IMG/VR virus record: IMGVR_UViG_3300044627_004788
Location: 1-24,001 of that record
DNA: 24,001 nucleotides
Source of the DNA: a virus
Strand: one strand, 5' to 3'
Shown here: positions 7,208 to 14,729 of the stretch, one piece after another
Position numbering within the stretch: position 1 is the stretch's first letter
Layout of the letters: each line of letters starts with the position of its first letter
Translations under genes and position numbers: made by a program
Notes under the pieces: generated by a model
Databases searched by the model: none
Told to the model about the DNA's origin: nothing
Seen by the model: only the letters and a program-made list of their open reading frames with translations

Positions 7208-9190
7208 TTACATACCTCCTAATAAGAATGGATGAATAATAGTATTATTAACAGTATTTGCAAAATCACTAATATTTGAAGCTGTATGAGAATGACCACT
7301 AACACTAACATCAATATTATTAACTTTTAAACTAGTTCCATCAAAAGTTAAATTACTCTCAGCATTTATTCCTGTGGATGTGCCATCAGATGTTAATATT
7401 CTATTATCACCAGCATTAGCTATACTAACTCCACCGCCGCCACCCGTTCCACTACTACTAATAGTTAAAGTATTAGCACTATCATTATAGTCAAGAGTTA
7501 TTCCACTGCCAGCAATCAGAAACCCAGAAGCCCCAACAACATCTTGAACAGATTCAGTAAAATCGGTTATGTTAGAACTAGTGTGATCATGACCACTCAA
7601 ACTAACGCCCGTTGAGTTAACAGTAAGAGAACTAAAATTGCCACTTCCACCAGTAATATTAACAGAATTTGGTAAGTATGCTCCAGTTTGAGTTCCACTA
7701 CCACTAAAAGTTATTCCATTACTAAGAGTATGAATAGCATCTATAGTTCTTGCATTATTTATATGAACATATTGAGCATGATCGTCATCTGCTAATCCGA
7801 ATAAGCTTCCGTGATCATTCTGAGCAACTCCAGCAATAGTGCTAATTACGGCTACTCGTATATCAAGAATACTAAGTAAACTACATTTAGGAACATTTGT
7901 ATAATCGCTATCGCCAGCAAATATTAATCGATAAAGAGGTTTAACTTCGCTTAATGGAAGATTAGTAAGATTAACATCAGCCCAAGAATTATTACTCTCA
8001 GCCGATCCTTGATTGCTATCTACTCTCTGACCCATAATACTAATTATAGGATCATCAATCTGATTAGTTGCAAGAATCCATACTGCGAAGTATCTTGTTG
8101 CTCCACCGGGACTAACATCTGGAGTTGTCCAATTGCCACCAGTTAATAAGTTATATTGTGGTCCATTAGCGCCATATTTAACAGGATAGTCTGTTGCTGT
8201 ATTTTTCACCCATTGACCAGTAGTTCCGTCATGATAGTAAACTGGAATTTGAGCGATAGGACTTAGTTCTTGGTGAAATGGTTCAGTACTACTACTATCA
8301 GTAATATTTATCTCAATATCTTCTTGATAAAGAGTACCATTACCAATTGATATAGTTGCATGACTATTGCTAGACCCATTTCCACCTAGAACATAGTTAC
8401 TAATACTTAAACCGCCAACATATTGCATACCAAAAGTATTATGAATCCACTTGTGAGTACTAGTATCCATCACAATACCGTGACGTTCTTCAGCAAAAAA
8501 AGTCATCTGTCCACTAGGACCAACTCCACTATTCCAAGCTACATATGCGATAGGAATATCACTACTAAAATCAAACATTGTTGTTTTAGAATGTAGAGCA
8601 TGAGTTGTAGCGTCAAAATGAATATAGTTAATTTGAGTAGCGTTAGGTATTGTTAAGCTTTCTGAGGTTGTTTTTGTTACCTTCAATCCTTTTGCATAAA
8701 AACTATATGAAGTTCCGGTAGGAGCTATTGTAAAAATATTACCACTAACACTAATAACACTATCAGTTCTATTAATAAATCCTTGAGGTTGTTGACTATC
8801 AACATGGACTAAGTTTGTAGAGGCAACGGTATAAACACCGCTATTATTAGTAATATTAATATCATAACCAGCAGTTATATTTTTAACGGGTATCAGTCCG
8901 CTAACAGTACTATTAAAATCGCTAATATATCCACTGTTTAATCCACTAACACTAATTGTAGCATCTTTATAGTTAGAGCCAAAATTAATATTTATTCCAC
9001 TACTGCTAATTAATCCTGATGGAATTATATGAGAATAATTGAGGTTATTCCATAAACTATTACCATTTCCTATTTTGAGTCTTCCAGTATCAGTTTCATA
9101 TCCTGCTTCTCCGCTACCAAGAATTGGATTAACAGAAGTCCAAGTTGCTTGATCTCCTTTGCGAAATTGTATTAGATTATTAATGGCCAT
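7208..9190 (-). CDS. Tail fibre with Mtd-type N-terminal domain
   Basis: This 660-aa protein has residues 6-55 matching the major-tropism-determinant N-terminal domain (IQFRKGDQATW, AGYETDTGRLKIGNG). A long central region (about 160-450) holds beta-rich modules including PIAYVAWNSG and TRYFAVWILATNQIDDP. Next is a characteristic DHGSLFGLADDDHAQYVH segment. The C-terminal part has SGHDHTSSNITDF and SGHSHTASNISDF repeats plus one copy of the 'GSGITLDYNDSANTLTISS' module shared with the 525-aa fibre. These repeats usually form trimeric fibrous shafts. The protein probably attaches to the virion by its N terminus and presents binding parts distally. AAGGA precedes the ATG, and the gene lies 9 bp after the 525-aa gene. 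Confidence 0.85.
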   Translation of the reverse strand: MAINNLIQFRKGDQATWTSVNPILGSGEAGYETDTGRLKIGNGNSLWNNLNYSHIIPSGLISSSGININFGSNYKDATISVSGLNSGYISDFNSTVSGLIPVKNITAGYDINITNNSGVYTVASTNLVHVDSQQPQGFINRTDSVISVSGNIFTIAPTGTSYSFYAKGLKVTKTTSESLTIPNATQINYIHFDATTHALHSKTTMFDFSSDIPIAYVAWNSGVGPSGQMTFFAEERHGIVMDTSTHKWIHNTFGMQYVGGLSISNYVLGGNGSSNSHATISIGNGTLYQEDIEINITDSSSTEPFHQELSPIAQIPVYYHDGTTGQWVKNTATDYPVKYGANGPQYNLLTGGNWTTPDVSPGGATRYFAVWILATNQIDDPIISIMGQRVDSNQGSAESNNSWADVNLTNLPLSEVKPLYRLIFAGDSDYTNVPKCSLLSILDIRVAVISTIAGVAQNDHGSLFGLADDDHAQYVHINNARTIDAIHTLSNGITFSGSGTQTGAYLPNSVNITGGSGNFSSLTVNSTGVSLSGHDHTSSNITDFTESVQDVVGASGFLIAGSGITLDYNDSANTLTISSSGTGGGGGVSIANAGDNRILTSDGTSTGINAESNLTFDGTSLKVNNIDVSVSGHSHTASNISDFANTVNNTIIHPFLLGGM

Positions 9191-9199
9191 TTTAAATCC

Positions 9200-10777
9200 T
9201 TATGGAGTTCCACCATCTATTATAACATAATATAGGGTTGTGGGACTGTTTATGCTAGTTCCACTAATATATGATAATCCACTAATAGACGATGATGATT
9301 GTCCTAAATTAATAGTGGTAGAACCTATAGTTATTCCACTAGAAGCTAAATTAGCTACAGGAATTCCAGTTGGTAAAATGTTAACACTTAAAGTACCAGT
9401 ACTAATATTACTAGCATTAAGATCTGTTAATCCAGAGCCGCTACCACTAATACTAGTTGATGTAATAGCTCCTGCGCTAAAATTGCCACTACTATCTCTT
9501 GATACTATAGTACTAGGAGTATTAGAGGATGTTGCATTACTGCTAATAGTATATGTGGCATTTTCTCCACTACCACTAACACCTAAACCAACACCAGTTA
9601 CCGCTACTACAGCAACATAATCTCCAGTGGTATCTGATCCAAGAGTTACAGAATTAGCTTGGATTGTGGAGTTAATATTGATGGCTCCACCAGCCAGCTC
9701 GCTCATGGTTAAATTACCACTACCGCTAATATCACCACTAATATTTACAGCAATTATTGGACTGGGTTTACTATTAATGTTACTCCAATCCACCTTAGCG
9801 TCCAACTCTCCAACTGTTCCACTAAATACTTCGCTTGTATTAGTAGCATCTGGAATAAATTTCCATTTGCCACTAGCATCACTATAACCAAAAAATCCTG
9901 TTTTACTAGAACCATTGTAATAATTAAAGGCTATACCCCTATCCTTATTATCATCGCCAGAAGCTGCTACATCACCACCAATAGTGAAAACAGGATCATC
10001 AATGGTGACCACCGTGCTATTAACTGTGGTTGTGCTTCCATTAACAATAAGATTTCCACCAACAGTCACGTTTCCTGTTGTAGAGACTATACCAACATTT
10101 AAAGTACCACTACTAGTAACGTCATTTAATCCGGTAATATTTTTACTACCATCTAAAACTACAGCTTTATTAGCTTCTGCTGTGCCAGCACCAGTGGTTA
10201 AGTCTAAAGCGTTAACCTCACTAGCTGTAGCAGTAACATCTGTGGCACCAGAAGATAGTGTATGAGTATGATTACTTAATGCTAATCCTGTAGCAGATAC
10301 TGTTAGGGTGTTGGAGTTATCATTATAGTTTAATTGAATGCCCGATCCACTAACTAATAAGCCATTAACCCTGTCGTCTATAGCTTCATCAAGACCGGAT
10401 AGTCCAGAAGCTGAGATTAATGAAGTATCTAAATTAATAGTATAATTACCACTAGAATAAGCTAAAGATACTCCGGTTCCTGCTGTTAATGGACTACTAA
10501 TTGTGAGACTATTACCACTGTCATTATAGTTTAAAACAACACCAGACCCACCAACTAGTAAATCATTAATTCTATCGTCCACAGACTCATTAAGCTCAGA
10601 CGGAAGCACCGCAGCATAGGGTAATGAACTCCATTGTGTTATACCATCTCCAATTTTAAATTTACCAGTATCTGTCTCGTAGCCCACCTCACCTATGTAC
10701 AAGACCTGATTCGTCCACTGATTAGCTCCAGCGGCAGCTGTTCCTCGACGTAACTGAATTCTATTTTGGACTGGCAT
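9200..10777 (-). CDS. Tail fibre with Mtd-type N-terminal domain, second paralogue
   Basis: This 525-aa protein starts with an Mtd-N-like domain (NRIQLRRGTAA, VGYETDTGKFKIGDG), related to that of the 660-aa fibre. Two copies of a shaft module (about residues 61-95 and 129-163, DDRxNxLLVxGSGxxLNYND) follow. A conserved phage segment comes next (GNVTVGGNLIVNGSTTTVNS, DNKDRGIAFNYY, ATNTSEVFSG). The C-terminal repeats are rich in Ser, Gly and Thr, and the protein ends in IIDGGTP. It is probably a trimeric fibre. The Shine-Dalgarno sequence is GGGAG, 7 nt before ATG. It follows the 87-aa gene, which ends in the same DGGTP residues. Two Mtd-N fibres side by side suggest a duplicated anchoring domain with diverged shafts. 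Confidence 0.85.
   Translation of the reverse strand: MPVQNRIQLRRGTAAAGANQWTNQVLYIGEVGYETDTGKFKIGDGITQWSSLPYAAVLPSELNESVDDRINDLLVGGSGVVLNYNDSGNSLTISSPLTAGTGVSLAYSSGNYTINLDTSLISASGLSGLDEAIDDRVNGLLVSGSGIQLNYNDNSNTLTVSATGLALSNHTHTLSSGATDVTATASEVNALDLTTGAGTAEANKAVVLDGSKNITGLNDVTSSGTLNVGIVSTTGNVTVGGNLIVNGSTTTVNSTVVTIDDPVFTIGGDVAASGDDNKDRGIAFNYYNGSSKTGFFGYSDASGKWKFIPDATNTSEVFSGTVGELDAKVDWSNINSKPSPIIAVNISGDISGSGNLTMSELAGGAININSTIQANSVTLGSDTTGDYVAVVAVTGVGLGVSGSGENATYTISSNATSSNTPSTIVSRDSSGNFSAGAITSTSISGSGSGLTDLNASNISTGTLSVNILPTGIPVANLASSGITIGSTTINLGQSSSSISGLSYISGTSINSPTTLYYVIIDGGTP
10289..10597 (-). repeat. Duplicated beta-module in the 525-aa fibre
   Basis: Two copies of a roughly 35-residue module (encoded at 10493-10597 and 10289-10393) share the pattern DDR-N-LLV-GSG-LNYND-N-LT. 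A third copy lies in the 660-aa fibre (about 7450-7557). These are typical shaft building blocks of trimeric phage fibres. Confidence 0.7.
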
Positions 10778-10792
10778 TATATCTCTCCCTTA

Positions 10793-11056
10793 TTATGGTG
10801 TGCCGCCATCAACGTCTATAGTGGACAAATAAAGATCTAAATTATTTATTCGTGAAACATCTAAATTACCAATAATTTTACTCATTGGAATATTGTCTGG
10901 TAAATCACCAGCTAATATTTTTTCAGTATTAATTATTTCTAAATTATAACTATCATATAAAATAACTTCCACATCTTCAAGTTCACTAGTATAACTAGTT
11001 TCTAATGATATAATTGTTGTTTGGGGTTCTAATAATTCAATAATATAATTACTCAT
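10793..11056 (-). CDS. Small fibre-associated protein (87 aa), ends in DGGTP
   Basis: This 87-aa protein has an acidic beta-rich first half (IIELLEPQTTIISLETS, LEDVEVILYD). Its second half reads LAGDLPDNIPMSKIIGNLDV, which resembles linker or collar segments in phage fibres, where 'IPMSKIxGxLxxxRI' precedes the shaft. It ends in STIDVDGGTP, the same end as the 525-aa fibre. I infer a short fibre or adaptor that shares the terminal motif, but no direct assignment is possible. The Shine-Dalgarno sequence is GGAG, and the gene starts 3 bp after the 131-aa anchor-domain gene. The tight spacing with the fibres suggests a common complex. Confidence 0.6.
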   Translation of the reverse strand: MSNYIIELLEPQTTIISLETSYTSELEDVEVILYDSYNLEIINTEKILAGDLPDNIPMSKIIGNLDVSRINNLDLYLSTIDVDGGTP

Positions 11057-11059
11057 ATT

Positions 11060-11455
11060 TTAACACTCCAATTTATCGCTAGTATTACTAAATCTTTTTA
11101 TTATACTAACAACCCCATATAGTATTCGTGTGGTATATTTGCCTCCTCCAACATAAATTTCATCCGGACTTTGTAATTCAATATCATATTTAGCCGAATA
11201 AAAATTAAAATTATTCGTAGTTTCTGCTGGCAAATTAAAGGTTACTTTTCCATTTAGTCCATCAACATCTAGACTATATATTGAATTTGTGGTATCAGAA
11301 CTAAATTCTTGGGTACTTCCACTATTGGTTACCCATGTTATTCTAGCACACCAACCGCTCAAATCTTGAGCTACCCCACTAGCATTTTTATATATAAAAG
11401 ATAGTCTAAAAGAAGTGCCTTGCTCAATAGAAAAATCATATTTACTAGCTGCCAT
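11060..11455 (-). CDS. Virion anchor-domain protein (BppU-N-like)
   Basis: This 131-aa protein is a stand-alone copy of the domain that starts the 773-aa adhesin: SIEQGTSFRLSFIYKNASG, DLSGWCARITW, FNFYSAKYDIELQS, TRILYGVVSIIKR. The pattern EQG-TF...LTG...AR...YDLEI...G-V-V is a familiar phage domain, similar to baseplate or receptor-binding-protein N termini, and is thought to attach proteins to the virion. As a single domain it could be a neck, decoration or adaptor protein. It starts the post-terminator block, with an AGGA Shine-Dalgarno sequence and a GGTGTATT motif 44 nt upstream of its ATG. Confidence 0.7.
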   Translation of the reverse strand: MAASKYDFSIEQGTSFRLSFIYKNASGVAQDLSGWCARITWVTNSGSTQEFSSDTTNSIYSLDVDGLNGKVTFNLPAETTNNFNFYSAKYDIELQSPDEIYVGGGKYTTRILYGVVSIIKRFSNTSDKLEC

Positions 11456-11499
11456 AAAGATTTCCTATCGTGTTAAATACTCATTCTAGTATAAGAAGA

Positions 11500-11507
11500 A
11501 ATACACC
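11500..11507 (-). promoter_or_regulatory. GGTGTATT motif, variant copy, after the capsid terminator
   Basis: The leftward strand reads GGTGTATT, one mismatch from the recurring GGTGTATA, 44 nt before the ATG at 11455. It overlaps the downstream edge of the intrinsic terminator. A TATACT sequence follows 8 nt later and may serve as -10. The placement suggests a restart of transcription for the adhesin block. Confidence 0.4.
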
Positions 11508-11508
11508 T

Positions 11509-11540
11509 AAAAAAAAAGGCCGAGGCAAGAGCCCCAGCCT
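11509..11540 (-). terminator. Intrinsic terminator downstream of the capsid gene
   Basis: On the leftward strand a 10-bp GC-rich stem (AGGCTGGGGC, loop TCTT, GCCTCGGCCT, two G-U pairs) is followed by eight T residues (11516-11509). It begins 31 nt after the major capsid stop. Outer arms ACCTAAA (11505-11511) and TTTAGGT (11544-11550) extend the symmetry, so it may also act weakly in the other direction. It would isolate high capsid transcription from the adhesin genes. Confidence 0.9.
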
Positions 11541-11571
11541 TTCTTTAGGTTTCTGATAATTTACTATTAAA

Positions 11572-12582
11572 TTATAGTGAGCCAAGAAGAACTCTACGGT
11601 TATCTAGAACGGCAAAGCCTTGCTCTGCCCATCCGTAAAATCCTGCTCTCTTCTGACGATGTAGTGTATCGTCTTCAAAGATCTGAACTTCTTGACGAAT
11701 TGGCATTACAAAACTATCATTCTTTCTTAGATCAAGACCAACAACAACCTCTGTGTCGTTTGCTGGTAATGAGCCACTAAGAGTAGAAGTATAGAATAGC
11801 TGATACTCTTGGCCAACACCTAGTTCATCAAGATCATGTAGGTTGACACCAAAAACTCTATTTAGAGCGCCGTCAGCAGCGGTGTAGATTTCACGACGAG
11901 TAACTTCGTCAACTTGATCAACGCCCCAGTTACGGATATCTTCCATAGCTTCTGGAGAAACATAAAGATCTGTAAGCATTCCTCTGTTATTTGATGTGGA
12001 GTTACCGCCACCATTGCGTCTCATAACAGTCTTCATAAGACTTACAAGTCTCTTTGTAAACTGACTAGCATTGGCATCACTATCATAAACTACAATATTG
12101 CGATCAACACCAGCAGCTAATAGTGTATGCCAGCCATCATCGTTCATTTTCTTAACAAATGATGCTTCTAGCACTTCCATAGCACGACCAACAACGTCCC
12201 AACGGGCGTCACGGGCATACTTTAGAAGATAATCAATGCTAGCTCCAATATCATAAGTTGGAACCATAACATAATCACCCTCAACATGTCTCTCTGGAAT
12301 ATATCCATGATTAGGAATTGTATATGCTACAAAGTCCTTTTCTGTTCCAGGGGCCAAAAAGTCTAGTGGAAACTCTGGAGTGGCACTTTGATCAAGTCTA
12401 ATTGGTTCAAAAATACCATTAAGAACATCGCCATTAAGAATACCTTGGCGTAGAGGTAGTTCTAGGGCTTTTGCAAATTCGGCATTAGCTGCTAAAGCAA
12501 CCTCTCGCTGTGCTGAACCAGAGCGCTTTAGTAGATCACTAAGTTCTGGTGTTGGTTGAAATCTTTCAGTTTTAGCTGACAT
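11572..12582 (-). CDS. Major capsid protein, HK97-fold
   Basis: This 336-aa protein is placed at the expected position after portal, protease-scaffold and decoration genes. The sequence has an N-terminal helical segment (LSDLLKRSGSAQREVALAAN), an E-loop/P-domain-like middle (DWxxSDYVMVPTYDIGASIDYL region, SFVKKMNDDGWHTLL) and the end FVMPIRQEVQIFEDDTLHRQ followed by GFYGWAEQGFAVLDNRRVLLG, typical of HK97-type capsid proteins. I chose the start at 12582 (MSAKTERF) because a GGAG lies 8 nt upstream; an in-frame ATG at 12627 would overlap the decoration gene and lacks a ribosome site. A strong terminator follows, consistent with very high expression. Confidence 0.9.
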   Translation of the reverse strand: MSAKTERFQPTPELSDLLKRSGSAQREVALAANAEFAKALELPLRQGILNGDVLNGIFEPIRLDQSATPEFPLDFLAPGTEKDFVAYTIPNHGYIPERHVEGDYVMVPTYDIGASIDYLLKYARDARWDVVGRAMEVLEASFVKKMNDDGWHTLLAAGVDRNIVVYDSDANASQFTKRLVSLMKTVMRRNGGGNSTSNNRGMLTDLYVSPEAMEDIRNWGVDQVDEVTRREIYTAADGALNRVFGVNLHDLDELGVGQEYQLFYTSTLSGSLPANDTEVVVGLDLRKNDSFVMPIRQEVQIFEDDTLHRQKRAGFYGWAEQGFAVLDNRRVLLGSL

Positions 12583-12601
12583 ATTTATTTCTCCGTTTAA
12601 A

Positions 12602-13060
12602 TTATAGGTTAACTGATACTTTAGCATAGCCGTCAGTGTCTTTGCCGCTCAAGAACTGACCAATTTTAACGCTGTTGGTACTGCTTGTACCAATTAAACC
12701 ACTGGCGCCAAGATAAGCATCTACACCAGCGGATGGTGTGACGCCAGCAACGAGTCTATCTGTAGTAACTTGGCCTTGACGTAACAAAGTTACCTTGCCA
12801 CCAAGTTGAACCTCATCTTTATGCCAGTTTATATGCTGACGTGTAAGATCAAGATTTACAACATCATTGAGTAGAACGCCTAGTGGACGTGAACCAGATT
12901 GATTAGCGGCATATGCTACAACCGCATTGGCATCGTCCATGGACACGCCAACTCCGGTTGTAGATGTAACAGCGCTAACAACTCCTCCGCGCTCTGCAAC
13001 AGTACTCATGAAAAAGGAAATATCTGTTAGATATTCGATACGATCAGGTTTTAGAGCCAT
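12602..13060 (-). CDS. Capsid decoration (head-stabilising) protein
   Basis: This 152-aa protein lies between protease-scaffold and capsid genes, the standard position for a decoration or head-stabilisation protein. It is beta-rich, with an N-terminal arm (RIEYLTDISFFMSTVAERGG), a central QSGSRPLGVLLNDVVNLDL, the Gly-rich LGGKVTLLRQGQVTT and an end with KIGQFLSGKDTDGYAKVSVN, which resembles phage decoration proteins as I know them. It probably binds the outer capsid surface. A GGAG Shine-Dalgarno sequence sits 7 nt before the ATG. It is separated by 19 bp from the capsid start and is probably expressed at a similarly high level. No enzymatic motif is seen. Confidence 0.7.
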   Translation of the reverse strand: MALKPDRIEYLTDISFFMSTVAERGGVVSAVTSTTGVGVSMDDANAVVAYAANQSGSRPLGVLLNDVVNLDLTRQHINWHKDEVQLGGKVTLLRQGQVTTDRLVAGVTPSAGVDAYLGASGLIGTSSTNSVKIGQFLSGKDTDGYAKVSVNL

Positions 13061-13082
13061 TTTATTTCTCCGTATAAAAATT

Positions 13083-13868
13083 TTACTTAGTTTTTTTACC
13101 TAACTTACTATAAACAAATTCAACAAGAGCTGCGCGAGTGGTGTCTTCTTCATCCGAAGAATCTGATCCAACTGTTAGTTCTACTGAGTCTTCTGTTTCA
13201 ACAGATTCTAGATCAGAAGCACTAACTTTAGTTTTAGCAGGTTTATTCTCCACTTTGGCCGTTTCTGTTTCTGTTTCTGTTTCTTCGGATGCTTTCATTT
13301 TTGTTTTCATGTCATCTTCTTTTTTTACCTTTACAGCAGCAAACAAAGAAGCCATAGCATCAAAAGCCTCATCTTCTAGAGAAACAAACTTTTCAACAAA
13401 TGCAGCAGCAGCATCATCCTCTATTCCACTATCTACTAGCGCTGCTTTACGCTTGTTCATTTTTTCTTTCTTGAGCATTTCTTCTTCTTTGCTCTTATAG
13501 GCGGCTACTGTTTCTGTGGCAGCCTCTAGCTCTGCTTTCATTTTTTTCATTTCTTCGTCCTTCTTCTTCATCTCTTCATCCTTCATAACCATAGCTTCTG
13601 AAAGCTCTGTTATTTTAGCTTCTAAAGTAGTTTGTAGATTAACAAGTTCTTCTGAAGTCGAAGCTTTGACTTCTTCTAGTTCTTTTTTCATAAGCTCTTC
13701 TCTTTCTATAAATTCATTACTTTGAGTTTGTAATTTTGATTCTAAAGCAATATTTTGTTCTTTTAAAGAGTTAACAGATGCTGTTGCTTCTGCGACTGTT
13801 TCTTGACAAGATGTTTCCATCGATACTAACTTATTTTTGATTTCAGTAACGTCTTGTTCTACACTCAT
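13083..13868 (-). CDS. Possible internal in-frame scaffold product (261 aa)
   Basis: Within the protease-scaffold gene an in-frame ATG at 13868 (MSVEQDVTEIKNK) is preceded by GGAG 9 nt upstream (13878-13881), the same ribosome-site type as most other genes here. Translation from it would give only the coiled-coil scaffold and acidic tail, without the protease. Lambda makes Nu3 in this way from gene C. This is a prediction from the nested site and domain boundary; the position of the boundary at about residue 277 fits well. Confidence 0.45.
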   Translation of the reverse strand: MSVEQDVTEIKNKLVSMETSCQETVAEATASVNSLKEQNIALESKLQTQSNEFIEREELMKKELEEVKASTSEELVNLQTTLEAKITELSEAMVMKDEEMKKKDEEMKKMKAELEAATETVAAYKSKEEEMLKKEKMNKRKAALVDSGIEDDAAAAFVEKFVSLEDEAFDAMASLFAAVKVKKEDDMKTKMKASEETETETETAKVENKPAKTKVSASDLESVETEDSVELTVGSDSSDEEDTTRAALVEFVYSKLGKKTK

Positions 13869-14696
13869 TATATTATTCTCCATTGTATCATTTGATCGAA
13901 TACTAATTACACCTAAATCTGAAAAATTGTTATTTTTTTCTAGATTATTATTTTCATTGTTCTCTGCTAATAAATTTTTATTAAAAATTATACTCTCTTC
14001 ATTTGCTGGTCTGTCAACAAATCCTTTGCCTGTAAATGTTATATTTCTTAAAACACGTCCTATTTTATATTCATTATTTTCTCCTCTTCCACCATATGCT
14101 TTAAGATATTTGGTAAGATATGCAGTATCGTTATTTCTACTTAATATTTTATATTCATTTGTTGACTTATTGATAATTCCATAGTCAAATCCCTTAAATA
14201 AACATTCCATGCTAACAAATTTACTTCCAGATTCTATTTCACTAATTAATTTTTCTGATCTTTCTCGTAATTCAGTATTACTAAAAGCTTTATATATCAC
14301 AGATCCTGTTAAAATATGAAATTTATCTGGTAAATTTTCTATTGGTGTTTCAGGGTCTATTAATATACCATCTGTTGTTATAGGCCAGTTTGATATTATG
14401 TGACCGACAATAATATTCTCATTATGCTCCAGATTTGTAGGCTTATGTGTTGGGGTATTTTTAGCCTGCCAAACTTCATTTTTATCAAAAATATCGTCAT
14501 TTTTATTCCAATTAGAACTAACTAGAATAGATTGAACATAATAAAGATCGCTATCGTTGTATGAGGCTAGGCTTTTAAAATATCTTGTTGACGAATTAAA
14601 AGAACAAGGCTCTGCAACAGAAGCATATGAGACAGATGATGCTGCTAAGATTTTAGCGGATAGGCCGTCATCTTGTTCTTGATCATATATTATCAT
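13083..14696 (-). CDS. Prohead protease fused to scaffold
   Basis: This 537-aa protein has an N-terminal protease part of about 235 residues. Candidate catalytic His91 lies in NLEHNENIIVGHI and Ser162 in SKFVSMEC, followed by a GxVDRPANEESI-like strand. This matches the His/Ser prohead proteases of tailed phages. From about residue 277 it turns into a Lys/Glu-rich coiled coil (repeated KKDEEMKK) and then AALVDSGIEDDAAAAFVEKF and an acidic tail with TETETETE, typical of scaffolding proteins. Fusion of protease and scaffold is known in lambda C/Nu3 and other phages. It should cleave scaffold and capsid N termini during maturation. The third catalytic residue could not be identified. An AAGG Shine-Dalgarno sequence precedes the ATG. 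Confidence 0.85.
   Translation of the reverse strand: MIIYDQEQDDGLSAKILAASSVSYASVAEPCSFNSSTRYFKSLASYNDSDLYYVQSILVSSNWNKNDDIFDKNEVWQAKNTPTHKPTNLEHNENIIVGHIISNWPITTDGILIDPETPIENLPDKFHILTGSVIYKAFSNTELRERSEKLISEIESGSKFVSMECLFKGFDYGIINKSTNEYKILSRNNDTAYLTKYLKAYGGRGENNEYKIGRVLRNITFTGKGFVDRPANEESIIFNKNLLAENNENNNLEKNNNFSDLGVISIRSNDTMENNIMSVEQDVTEIKNKLVSMETSCQETVAEATASVNSLKEQNIALESKLQTQSNEFIEREELMKKELEEVKASTSEELVNLQTTLEAKITELSEAMVMKDEEMKKKDEEMKKMKAELEAATETVAAYKSKEEEMLKKEKMNKRKAALVDSGIEDDAAAAFVEKFVSLEDEAFDAMASLFAAVKVKKEDDMKTKMKASEETETETETAKVENKPAKTKVSASDLESVETEDSVELTVGSDSSDEEDTTRAALVEFVYSKLGKKTK
13261..13284. repeat. Four perfect GTTTCT hexamer repeats in the scaffold tail
   Basis: Four tandem copies of GTTTCT (GAAACA on the coding strand) encode the alternating Thr-Glu run near the scaffold C terminus. 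The unit is a multiple of three, so copy-number change would lengthen or shorten an acidic linker without shifting the frame. Confidence 0.9.
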
Positions 14697-14729
14697 ATTT
14701 ATTACCTTGGCTTATAGAAAATAATATTA

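Noticed and set aside
9240-10265. Several rightward open frames opposite the 525-aa fibre
   Set aside because: They mirror a fibre of Ser/Thr/Gly repeats; hydrophobic low-complexity translations and no ribosome sites.
12583-12627. Longer capsid start at 12627
   Set aside because: It would overlap the decoration gene and has no ribosome site, whereas ATG at 12582 has GGAG 8 nt upstream.
13138-13725. Ser-rich rightward frames opposite the scaffold
   Set aside because: Shadow of Lys/Glu-rich coiled coil; no support as genes.
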